Assembly: GCF_028690125.1 (NCBI RefSeq)
Contig: NZ_JAQVBV010000015.1
Span: forward strand, 1 to 64,000
Origin: Bacteroides sp.
GTDB lineage: Bacteria > Bacteroidota > Bacteroidia > Bacteroidales > Bacteroidaceae
Direction of reading: 5' to 3'
DNA: 64,000 nucleotides
Shown piece after piece: positions 17,710 through 25,412 of this stretch. A model generated the notes under the pieces. The model saw only the letters and a program-made list of their open reading frames with translations. It had not been told where the DNA came from and searched no databases. How positions within the stretch are numbered: position 1 is the stretch's first letter; every line of letters starts with the position of its first letter. The translations under genes and the position numbers were made by a program.

Positions 17710-18957
17710 TTAACTCTTTGGCAATAACTGATTTGATGTATTTCCTATAAAACATAAATTAGGTTTTCCTATCACTGCTTCATAATTGGAGGGTGAGGGA
17801 CAAAGCCATTGATAAACGCAATTACTGCAAGGTTCCTGATTACGGATTTTGAGCCATGATTTTCCTTCGGTTAATTCACGATAAACGACGCTATGTGGTG
17901 TATCATTGACTGTTCCGATGGAAGGATCATTCAAATTTGCGTATATTTTCCCATCGGGTAAAACGATTAAGTTGCCAAACGAGAAAATATTTAGCTTTTG
18001 TTGGATGAAAACCTGGCGTTTAGATAGTTCGATTCCTGAAATACTTTCCGAATCTATATATAGATTGTTTTCAAAGAAAGATAAATTCTCTTCGGTATAT
18101 ATAGGTACTATTTCTACTTTTGATAGTTCGTTCTTTTCTATACAAGAGTTTGCATTCTCATATTCTTCTTCCGAGCGGATAAGAAATATAAAAGAAACTG
18201 GAGGTAACTGCTTAATGGCTTTCAATAATTTTTCTATCACTGAATAATCGGATACAAGTACTGTATATGAAATCGCCTTATTCTCCCAATCCTGATTCGT
18301 TTCTATGTATTTTAAGAAATCATTATCCAGACAATAGACTGATATTCTTCTAAATCCATAGTCCAGAATGTCTGATAATAATCCTTTAAAGTTAGGGTAT
18401 GATGTTACATCCCCCACTAATGCTATTTCTCTCAGATAACTACATGAACGGGCATTCTTAACAAATGATAAAATACTTCCATGATCGAGTTCCGAACTTG
18501 TTTGAACTGGATGGTATACTGTTTGTTTGGTATAAGCAATATTCCCGTAATTACTTGCATTAATGTGGATAATTATTTTGTGAAGGTTATCAATAACATT
18601 GCCATCAATGCCGCGTTTATGTTCCCATTCGTAATATTTCACGTCATCCTGCACTTTAAGTTCTGGTTTCATTGATACCGGTCTTTTATTTAATCCGTCA
18701 TCTAAAACCAACTGACCGCTCTCCGAAGAGATAATTTCATTTACCCATTCCTTGATCTGTGTCTTTTGTAGAAGTTCTTCTGACAAATCAACTCGGTATA
18801 GCTGATCAATATCGAGTAAAGACTCTATCAATTTCGGCAGTTCTCCTTTGTTTTCAAAGTAGATCTTCTTATAATTTTTTGCATTATAGATGCATCCTCT
18901 ATTTTGCTTTACCCATAGGAAAGTATCCGGGTATAAAATCAACCAATATTTATTCAT
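17710..18957 (-). CDS. pseudo-radical-SAM protein of the GG-Bacteroidales type (no CxxxCxxC)
   Basis: 415 aa. The sequence has the layout of a radical SAM/SPASM protein, but where the CxxxCxxC iron-sulfur motif should be (near IIIHINASNYGNIAY) there are no cysteines. A C-terminal Cys cluster resembling a SPASM/auxiliary-cluster site remains (EPCSNCVYQWLCPSPSNYE followed by a Cys). I recall a defined family 'pseudo-rSAM protein, GG-Bacteroidales system' with this architecture. It starts 4 bp after its active partner, so the two are made together and probably form a complex. The role, whether leader binding or scaffolding, is inferred. Confidence 0.8.
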   Translation of the reverse strand: MNKYWLILYPDTFLWVKQNRGCIYNAKNYKKIYFENKGELPKLIESLLDIDQLYRVDLSEELLQKTQIKEWVNEIISSESGQLVLDDGLNKRPVSMKPELKVQDDVKYYEWEHKRGIDGNVIDNLHKIIIHINASNYGNIAYTKQTVYHPVQTSSELDHGSILSFVKNARSCSYLREIALVGDVTSYPNFKGLLSDILDYGFRRISVYCLDNDFLKYIETNQDWENKAISYTVLVSDYSVIEKLLKAIKQLPPVSFIFLIRSEEEYENANSCIEKNELSKVEIVPIYTEENLSFFENNLYIDSESISGIELSKRQVFIQQKLNIFSFGNLIVLPDGKIYANLNDPSIGTVNDTPHSVVYRELTEGKSWLKIRNQEPCSNCVYQWLCPSPSNYEAVIGKPNLCFIGNTSNQLLPKS

Positions 18958-18961
18958 ATTA

Positions 18962-20218
18962 TTATCCTCTTACTACGACATTTTTTAAAATTTTGTTATA
19001 AAGATCTGGATGTTTGTCTAAATAATCCATGCAACATTCTTTTTGCTTTTCCTGTTGCTTAGCTGAGCGATAACTGTGACATATGGACGTCTTATCATGT
19101 ATATCGTCTATCTGGTATACACATTGTGCACACATTTGCTTGACTGCGCAAGTCTTACATTGATTGACATAATGGAATATATAATCATTATGCTGTTGAG
19201 CTGCTTGTTTCAAATCAAGTTCTACTTTTTTATCCGTAATCTGCCCTAATGCAAACTCATGATCTATTCTTTCGCATTGAAGAATACGCCCTTTAACTGT
19301 TATAAACATTTTCTTTGAGAAAGGAATACAAGTACCGGATGGAGGGTATGGAAGGTTTGTTCTCCCTAATAATAAATCATTGTAATTGTCAAAAACATTC
19401 CCTGTTTGGTAGTGAATGTAATAAAGAAGCATACTGGTTTCCGGTCCTTTAATAAATAATTCTTTTTTCAATGCTTCACAATTAGTTGCTTTTTGTATAC
19501 TTGTGGTCATATTCTGATAAGTTTGATAAAACTCTTCCACCTTATCTTTACGAATCCCAGAGTCATTCAATGGCGAAATTGAAGGCTCCTTGTTAAACTT
19601 ATCTTTAATGAAGTGATAAATAGATTCGACGCCATTACGATTGTGTAAAACAGAATTGAACATCACAAAATGTTCGAAATATGCAGGATATGTCGAACGT
19701 AATAACTGTATATTGGCAAAAACCTTATCGAATGAGTTTCTTCCTTTGCCATCTACTCGATAGCTTTGTCCTTTTTTGTCTCCATCTAGACTGATCAATA
19801 AACGAAATTTTTTTTCAACCAGAAAGTTCATATATTTATCAAGTAGCATTGCATTAGTAGTCATACTATAATGAATTTTTTTACCGATAGGATTCAAACT
19901 TTCTGCATAGTCAATTACTTGTTGGATAAAGGGTACATTCAACAGTGGTTCTCCCCCATAAAAACTTATTGTGAAAGGATCGTTGACGTCAGTGCAATAT
20001 TTCTTCTTCCAATATTCATAAAGATAATCAATAATCAACTTTGCTTTTTGAAAAGGGAATTTCAAATTCTCTCTTTGATCGTATCTTTCATATAGATCTG
20101 CGTACCCACAATATTTACAACGCAAATTACAAGCGTCGGTCACTTCAAAGACTAATTGTTTTAAATTTATTAAATTATACTCTATATCTAATTCTGATAT
20201 TTTTCTATACTCTTTCAT
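18962..20218 (-). CDS. radical SAM/SPASM peptide maturase, GG-Bacteroidales type
   Basis: 418 aa. The radical SAM core begins with CNLRCKYC (Cys30, Cys34, Cys37), which binds the SAM-cleaving 4Fe-4S cluster; SFYGGEPLLN follows as the usual GGEP motif. The C-terminal SPASM region has several Cys (YVNQCKTCAVKQMCAQCVYQ, plus upstream CIPFSKK and ILQCERI) for auxiliary clusters. Enzymes of this class install thioether or carbon-carbon crosslinks, or epimerise residues, in ribosomal peptides. It lies between the propeller copy B (4 bp upstream) and the pseudo-rSAM (4 bp downstream), and two genes from precursor 1, its likely substrate. The exact chemistry cannot be read from sequence. Confidence 0.88.
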   Translation of the reverse strand: MKEYRKISELDIEYNLINLKQLVFEVTDACNLRCKYCGYADLYERYDQRENLKFPFQKAKLIIDYLYEYWKKKYCTDVNDPFTISFYGGEPLLNVPFIQQVIDYAESLNPIGKKIHYSMTTNAMLLDKYMNFLVEKKFRLLISLDGDKKGQSYRVDGKGRNSFDKVFANIQLLRSTYPAYFEHFVMFNSVLHNRNGVESIYHFIKDKFNKEPSISPLNDSGIRKDKVEEFYQTYQNMTTSIQKATNCEALKKELFIKGPETSMLLYYIHYQTGNVFDNYNDLLLGRTNLPYPPSGTCIPFSKKMFITVKGRILQCERIDHEFALGQITDKKVELDLKQAAQQHNDYIFHYVNQCKTCAVKQMCAQCVYQIDDIHDKTSICHSYRSAKQQEKQKECCMDYLDKHPDLYNKILKNVVVRG

Positions 20219-20222
20219 AATC

Positions 20223-21428
20223 TTATTCTTTAAATGTAAATAACATTAGTACAGGATTGTCGTCTTCTTTTGACTTCGAAGCGATCAGTTTCAACTCACC
20301 TTGCAATTTACCAGCTTTGTAGTCTTGAAGTAGGAATTCGGTATTCATACAATTAATTGCTGTGTTATGAGGCAAAGCCGTTTTATCTTTTAAAGGATTG
20401 TGAATGGATATTTTTTTAGACTCAAGTTGATAAAAATCATCAGACTGTTTGTCGTACACCATATAAATATATTTAGGTGATTTCCCTTTCTCCAACTTCT
20501 TTTCAACTGCACGAATAAAAATATATCTATCTGTGAAAAGATCAACTGCCACCATCATTGGAGGACTCATCTTATGTGCTGATGGCTTTTTTATCATTAC
20601 TGGTAATAATCTTTTGTTTTTCAAAGAATAAAGAGTATCATCAGCAAATTCTGTGATCAGGATATCCGGAAAGTTTTGCGCCATAGGGAGTATATTCATA
20701 GAAATACTTGATAGTGATTTGGTATTCTGTGTTAGATGGGTTCTGTTGCCCATTCTATTTGGTATATAATAATCTAAAGGTATTAACTCTCCTGTCTGTT
20801 TTGAAATAAAAAAATAAGGATTATCTCTAATAGCGACGTCTTCCTTGCTTAATTCTCTTCCAGGGATTTCCTCTGACATATCCATAAAGTAATAATTGTT
20901 GAAAAATAGATAATCTTTATCATAGCTTATCATATAGCCTGGAATAATTTTTTTTTGTAAAATTAGTCTGCGCTTAAACTTCCCATTAATTGAATAGACA
21001 TTAATTTGGGTGTTAATTTCAAGGCTTCCGATGTACAATTCTTCTTTGTCTTCATCCAAAATGACATTATATATTGAATTGTATTCTTCGGGTCCGCCTC
21101 CTGTATGATTGAAAGAATATAATCTTTTTCCTTGCCGATTGAAAATAAGGATCTGACCATCTGAATTATGATAAACGATATATTTTTTTGAAACTGCATC
21201 TGGAGAAAAACGAACCAAAGTGCTATCATTTGTTTCTAACGGAATATATTCTATGTTAGCAATGTCTGCAATATCTATTGCCTTTTTTGGGGGCTTTGTT
21301 ATGTCAATAACTACTAATTCCTGTTTTCTGCCATTTATTGAATCATTAGTAGTTTGGGTAGAAACATTTGTAGTAGGTTTGGTGGAGCAGCCTACTAATA
21401 TACATGTTATAATAATTATATATTTCAT
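20223..21428 (-). CDS. six-bladed beta-propeller lipoprotein, copy B
   Basis: 401 aa. Lipobox LVGC (Cys14) after a short hydrophobic start, so an anchored lipoprotein. DITKPPKKAIDIADIANIEY and the following ~200 residues are nearly identical to copy A at 14858-16075; the last ~70 residues diverge before the shared end EDDNPVLMLFTFKE. It is the first gene after precursor 1 and is separated by 4 bp from the radical SAM gene, so it belongs to the same maturation unit. The role is unknown; periplasmic location suggests it acts on the exported product or on its uptake or immunity. Confidence 0.75.
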   Translation of the reverse strand: MKYIIIITCILVGCSTKPTTNVSTQTTNDSINGRKQELVVIDITKPPKKAIDIADIANIEYIPLETNDSTLVRFSPDAVSKKYIVYHNSDGQILIFNRQGKRLYSFNHTGGGPEEYNSIYNVILDEDKEELYIGSLEINTQINVYSINGKFKRRLILQKKIIPGYMISYDKDYLFFNNYYFMDMSEEIPGRELSKEDVAIRDNPYFFISKQTGELIPLDYYIPNRMGNRTHLTQNTKSLSSISMNILPMAQNFPDILITEFADDTLYSLKNKRLLPVMIKKPSAHKMSPPMMVAVDLFTDRYIFIRAVEKKLEKGKSPKYIYMVYDKQSDDFYQLESKKISIHNPLKDKTALPHNTAINCMNTEFLLQDYKAGKLQGELKLIASKSKEDDNPVLMLFTFKE

Positions 21429-21544
21429 ACGATTTTATATGGTTAATTTAATTAAAGATAGAGGTTGATAACATATTAGTATGCTGTGAAATAGCATATG
21501 CTAAAAATGTTCTTTTAATAATTCCATAATTAATAATAGTAAAG

Positions 21545-21574
21545 ACTCTCTCTACAAATAATTGCAGAGAGAGT
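21545..21574 (-). terminator. hairpin after precursor 1, possible partial terminator
   Basis: Inverted repeat ACTCTCTCT (21545-21553) / AGAGAGAGT (21566-21574) with a 12 nt A/T-rich loop, 33 bp after the precursor stop codon. On the minus strand it is followed by a mixed T-rich run. A leaky terminator here would give more precursor than maturase mRNA, a common arrangement in peptide operons. Confidence 0.5.
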
Positions 21575-21606
21575 AAGTTTCAAAACTTTTGTAATCTACT
21601 TATTGA

Positions 21607-21897
21607 TTAATAAGCGTAGCCTTTCTCTGCATTAGTTGCAACCGAGCTCCCAAGGTCTTGACTAAGTTTGTTTTCCGTACTGGATTGTACATTCTGGCCA
21701 TTAGCATTGCTGTTGTCAGTCGTACTAGAACCTCCATAATATGGGTCGTCAGAACCTTCTTGTTCTCCAGCATACTTACATCCACAAGACGCCGTTGGAC
21801 ATTCTGTGCAACAACTACAACCGCATCCACAGTTTCCACCGCCAGTCAAAGCATTCATTTCCTTTTTTGTCATCTCAGCCTGACCAAGATGATGCAA
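21607..21897 (-). CDS. RiPP precursor peptide 1: double-glycine leader, 8-Cys core
   Basis: 96 aa counted from a TTG at 21895-21897. The leader ends in KKEMNALTGG (GG at residues 19-20), the form used by C39-peptidase exporters and by the Bacteroidales radical SAM 'GG' precursors. The core starts GNCGCGCSCCTECPTASCGC with eight Cys (23, 25, 27, 29, 30, 33, 38, 40), followed by an acidic, Ser/Thr/Asn/Gly-rich tail ending EKGYAY. No ATG is available in frame upstream. The open frame continues to 21927 and reads RKKSKNLN before the TTG, like the start of a normal leader, but the codon where Met is expected is AGG (21919-21921). The start is therefore unsettled. The propeller-rSAM-pseudo-rSAM set lies directly downstream. 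Confidence 0.78.
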   Translation of the reverse strand: MHHLGQAEMTKKEMNALTGGGNCGCGCSCCTECPTASCGCKYAGEQEGSDDPYYGGSSTTDNSNANGQNVQSSTENKLSQDLGSSVATNAEKGYAY

Positions 21898-21921
21898 ATT
21901 TAAGTTCTTTGACTTTTTCCT

Positions 21922-22176
21922 TTTGAATTAGTTTTAAAAGATTAATAATAAAAAGTTTATTGCAATACAATCTCTCTCATTTCTTTCCTCTTGATATTTA
22001 TCAATGCTTCTTCAACAAAGATTGGATGATTTAATTGATGAAGACTAATGTGTAATTAGTTGTCAATAGAAGCACACACAGTGCGGTAATTGTGAAAGCA
22101 TCAACTAAATATCATTTGTAAAATCATAAAAGAAATTGCTTTTTATATATCATCGGCATATCATCGGTAGCAAGAG
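21922..22176. other. intergenic region upstream of precursor 1
   Basis: About 255 bp of A/T-rich sequence between the end of the GT4 gene and precursor 1. I see no further gene. It probably carries a promoter for the precursor, but no clean TAnnTTTG box was found on the minus strand in a sensible position. Confidence 0.4.
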
Positions 22177-23415
22177 TCAGACTTCTTGATAAAGATTCAA
22201 CATCTTTTCTCGGAAAATCGTTAGGTCATATTTTTTCAGGAACCTTCTTCGAGCATTTTCAGCCAAAATCTTTGCATAATTGGGTTGCTCAATCAGTTGT
22301 TTTATTTTTGCAGACAATGCTTCAACGTCAATAACCTGTTGTTTACCATCATTCATAACAGGCACTTTCAATCCTGAAATGCCATCTTCTACAATCTCGG
22401 ATAAACCTCCTGTATCTGATACAATAACAGGTAATTGATTCATCATCATTTCAATAGCAACGAATCCAAACTCCTCATGGAGGGAGCTTACAATCCCTAT
22501 ATCTGCTATATGATAAAGTTCATATAGAACTTCCTTCTCTATTCTTCCGGTAAAAATAATTTGTGACCAGATATCTTTGGCTTCTTTTAGCCATCGATTA
22601 AAACTTCCATCGCCTGCTATTAGCAATCTGGCATTTGTATATGTTTCCAATACTTTTCTGAATGCCTGAATGAGAAAAGTGATACCTTTCACTTCATCCA
22701 ATCGTCCGGCAAAAATCAGTAGAGGGACTCCTTCCTGAATGTAATATTTATGTCTAAAGATTCGTTTTTGTTCTTCATCTACGGGTGTATAGCAATCTTT
22801 TAGTGCATTGTTTATTAATACGATTTTCTTTGCATCTATCCGGCAGATACTTGTAAATGATTCTATAGAATGGCGAGCGATGCAAACAAACTTATCACAT
22901 TGGGCAATCATTTTTGCATTTTCTTTCACATCTTTGACAATGCCCTGCTCGCTATAATCGCGTCTTTTAGGCCTTTTTGCCAGAATCCGCTGGAGTTTGA
23001 GATTATCTCCCAACAAAGTAAAACTCCAATTGGAATAATGTGCGACTAATATGACTTTGCATCTAAACATTCTTTTTAGATTGCTGACCAGTGCCGGGTT
23101 ACTCATAAAATTCAGATGGAAAATGTATTCAACCCCTTTCTCTACAGGAATGAATCCTTTCAGCAAATAAACAATGTTTCGTGCATAATACTCACGACTT
23201 CGGGGATTACTGGAACTCGTACTCGGAATAGAGATTAATTGATATCCTTCTTGTTCTGTTACTGTCACTTCCTCCCCTTCTGCATGAATATAGATGAGGC
23301 CAAATTCAATCTCTTCCTTTTTCAGACAATCGGTCAGTTGTGCAATATACGTTCCAATCCCATATACGGCAGCACGCGAACTACTGTTGAATATATAAAC
23401 TTTCTTTTTCGTCAT
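22177..23415 (-). CDS. GT4-like (GT-B) glycosyltransferase of a peptide cluster
   Basis: 412 aa. N-terminal Rossmann domain with AAVYGIGTYIAQLTDCL, and a C-terminal nucleotide-sugar domain with FAGRLDEVKGITFLIQAF and the EX7E region EEFGFVAIEMMMNQLP, then VSDTGGLSEIV, typical of glycosyltransferase families 4/1. I recall a Bacteroidales family of such enzymes linked with radical SAM peptide clusters (TIGR04157). It overlaps the LanC-like gene by 4 bp and belongs to the exporter operon. It could glycosylate the peptide in the cytoplasm before export; donor and acceptor are unknown. Confidence 0.82.
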   Translation of the reverse strand: MTKKKVYIFNSSSRAAVYGIGTYIAQLTDCLKKEEIEFGLIYIHAEGEEVTVTEQEGYQLISIPSTSSSNPRSREYYARNIVYLLKGFIPVEKGVEYIFHLNFMSNPALVSNLKRMFRCKVILVAHYSNWSFTLLGDNLKLQRILAKRPKRRDYSEQGIVKDVKENAKMIAQCDKFVCIARHSIESFTSICRIDAKKIVLINNALKDCYTPVDEEQKRIFRHKYYIQEGVPLLIFAGRLDEVKGITFLIQAFRKVLETYTNARLLIAGDGSFNRWLKEAKDIWSQIIFTGRIEKEVLYELYHIADIGIVSSLHEEFGFVAIEMMMNQLPVIVSDTGGLSEIVEDGISGLKVPVMNDGKQQVIDVEALSAKIKQLIEQPNYAKILAENARRRFLKKYDLTIFREKMLNLYQEV

Positions 23416-24098
23416 AAATTTTCCTCCTGCATCATTTTAAGTCCTATTCCTGCATGACCTCCTCTGATTCCTAAATTTCTTCCTACAATAAAATTGAGAG
23501 AATCTTTTATATGAATTTTAGCTATAAATTTGTCCAGAAAATCCGTTTCATTGGATGTTTCATTCTTATTGATAATATCCTGTAGAATAGCGGCGAGACG
23601 AAAACTTTCTTTATCATCTGGGGGGCTTGCTTGTAGAGCTTGTGCTAAATCAATTATATAATTTTCGAAAATGCATGAGTACTCTCTGCCTGCACAACGA
23701 CTAATTACATAGGTTGCAATTCCTTTTAATCCATTTTCCATCGAAAAGTCTTTCACTCTCCTGACATCTCTCTCTAAAATTTGGTTATCCAATGCATTCA
23801 GCACTTCGTTCGGATCTGCTTTTACGAAATGGTTTCTAATTAAATATTCCATTCCCCAGCCAATACCAGCCAATCCATTTCCGAAATTAGGGGAACAGTC
23901 AATGTGTATTTCTGCATAAATTTCATCAATGAGTTCTCCCGCAAATTTTTCATATCTTTTGCACTTCGTATATCTGGAATAATTCATGAAAAATAAAATA
24001 ATTCCCATTTTACCTTCAAACAGTCCGATATTGCTAGTAAAGCTACTGTGTAGCATTAAATACCTGGCGATACGTTGTAATACTTCGTGTTTATTCAT
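23412..24098 (-). CDS. short LanC-like protein
   Basis: 228 aa, about half the length of a LanC cyclase. The alpha/alpha-barrel repeats are visible: LFEGKMGIILFFMNYSRYT, FGNGLAGIGWGMEYLI, GLKGIATYVISRCAG and RGGHAGIGLKMM. The zinc-binding Cys and Cys-His pair of true LanC cyclases is not evident; only the His of GGHAGIG remains in the last repeat. With no LanB or LanM dehydratase in the locus, a lanthionine-forming role is unlikely. It may bind or chaperone the precursor, or work with the glycosyltransferase it overlaps by 4 bp. It also overlaps the HlyD gene by 4 bp. Confidence 0.7.
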   Translation of the reverse strand: MNKHEVLQRIARYLMLHSSFTSNIGLFEGKMGIILFFMNYSRYTKCKRYEKFAGELIDEIYAEIHIDCSPNFGNGLAGIGWGMEYLIRNHFVKADPNEVLNALDNQILERDVRRVKDFSMENGLKGIATYVISRCAGREYSCIFENYIIDLAQALQASPPDDKESFRLAAILQDIINKNETSNETDFLDKFIAKIHIKDSLNFIVGRNLGIRGGHAGIGLKMMQEENL

Positions 24099-25411
24099 AA
24101 GCTTTCATTTAATATTTTCTTCATAGGTAATAATATACGTTCCAGCAGAGACAGATCATCCGTGATGATATCTGCCTGACCTTCCATTCCTGAGACGAAA
24201 GGCAGTACCTTGTCATAAGTAGTCGTTAGCCCATTTGGCAGATCGATTTCAACTACATAATGATTTTTAGCCTCCACCTTGACCGAAATGAGAGAGATAT
24301 TTTGTATCTTTCCTTTTACCAGACCGAATTCGTTATCCGGGTAATTGCTGAATCTAATATTTACCTTCTGACCTACTTTTACCTTTCCTGATCGTTCGGC
24401 AGGAAGCAAGGCTTTTCCAATCAATTTATTGTTGGATGAAGGAATAACACTAAATGCGATATCACCGGAAATGATATTTTGGTTCTCAATCCAATAATTA
24501 GTGAATGTAACTTTTCCGGGTATGGGCGCAATCAATGCATAGCTTATTTCCCATGCTTGTATTTCTGTTAATAGCTGAATGGTTAATGACTTCAGTTGAG
24601 TAGTCAGTGTACTTTCTTTATCGATGTATTGATATTCTGTATCGAGCAAATTTTCTTTCATTTCCGCTAGTTGAATACGCAGGTTCTCAAGCGTGGAATG
24701 CATATTCTCCATAGAAAGCTGCCCTCCAATATATTGATTATGACTTGTTTCCAAATCCTTGCCCGAGACTGCTCCCTTTGTGTGTAGAGTAGAGTCTCTT
24801 CGATATTGTTTATATATGATTGCCAACTGCTGGCTCACTAGTTCTTCCTGATGTAGCATATCCTGATAATGTTTTTCATTTCTACTGATTCGATCTTTCA
24901 TCATATCTATCTTGTCCTGATAATATCCGAGTTGTCTGAACTGAATGTATTGGGATAATGCTAAGTAATAGGATGAATAAAGTGCCTGACAGCTTCCTAG
25001 GTTCATTTCCTTTAAGGGTAATGAAACGATTGAATCGGGATATGACATATATTTATGAAGGAATTTTTTCAAGTAAAGAATATCTGCTGTTTTAGCCGGA
25101 TTCTCTATGACTGCAAGATAATCTCCTGTCTGTACAAGTTGATTGTCCTGTACAAATAACTCTTGTAGCTTACCTGATGACTTTGCTACGATGTTTGCAG
25201 CAGGCTTGCTTCCGGTAAGAGTAATGGTAGATGTGATGGTATCTGGGTATTTGAATATGCTACTGCCGATTAATAAAACTACGACGATGATAGCAACAGT
25301 AGTAATACCCCAGCGTAGTATCCATGGGGGGATACCACTCAGAACTTCTTGGAATTCTTCACTTCTGAGTTCTATTATATCTTCTTCTTTTTTTTCTTGC
25401 TCTTTCATCAT
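24095..25411 (-). CDS. HlyD-family membrane fusion protein
   Basis: 438 aa periplasmic adaptor of a type I-like secretion system. A short cytoplasmic N-terminus is followed by one membrane segment at about residues 30-53 (WGITTVAIIVVVLLIGSSIF). Then come a lipoyl/barrel-sandwich half (NIVAKSSGKLQELFVQDNQL), a long coiled coil (about 120-270), and the second half with beta-barrel (APIPGKVTFTNYWIENQNII and GQKVNIRFSNYPDNEFG). It begins 1 bp after the ABC transporter stop and overlaps the LanC-like gene by 4 bp, so it is strictly co-expressed with the exporter. An outer-membrane TolC-like partner must be encoded elsewhere. Confidence 0.88.
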   Translation of the reverse strand: MMKEQEKKEEDIIELRSEEFQEVLSGIPPWILRWGITTVAIIVVVLLIGSSIFKYPDTITSTITLTGSKPAANIVAKSSGKLQELFVQDNQLVQTGDYLAVIENPAKTADILYLKKFLHKYMSYPDSIVSLPLKEMNLGSCQALYSSYYLALSQYIQFRQLGYYQDKIDMMKDRISRNEKHYQDMLHQEELVSQQLAIIYKQYRRDSTLHTKGAVSGKDLETSHNQYIGGQLSMENMHSTLENLRIQLAEMKENLLDTEYQYIDKESTLTTQLKSLTIQLLTEIQAWEISYALIAPIPGKVTFTNYWIENQNIISGDIAFSVIPSSNNKLIGKALLPAERSGKVKVGQKVNIRFSNYPDNEFGLVKGKIQNISLISVKVEAKNHYVVEIDLPNGLTTTYDKVLPFVSGMEGQADIITDDLSLLERILLPMKKILNESL

Positions 25412-25412
25412 A

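Noticed and set aside
21600..21839. An open frame overlapping precursor 1 in another frame (also Val/Met-rich)
   Set aside because: It has no GG leader or Cys pattern and simply mirrors the repetitive codons of the real precursor frame.
21895..21902. Minus-strand TAAATTTG, a match to the -7 promoter box
   Set aside because: It lies inside the leader coding region across the TTG codon, so a transcript from it would lack the leader start; a chance match in A/T-rich DNA.
23412..24098. Classifying the peptide locus as a lanthipeptide cluster because of the LanC-like gene
   Set aside because: There is no LanB, LanM or LanKC dehydratase, the LanC-like protein is half-length and its zinc site is not visible.
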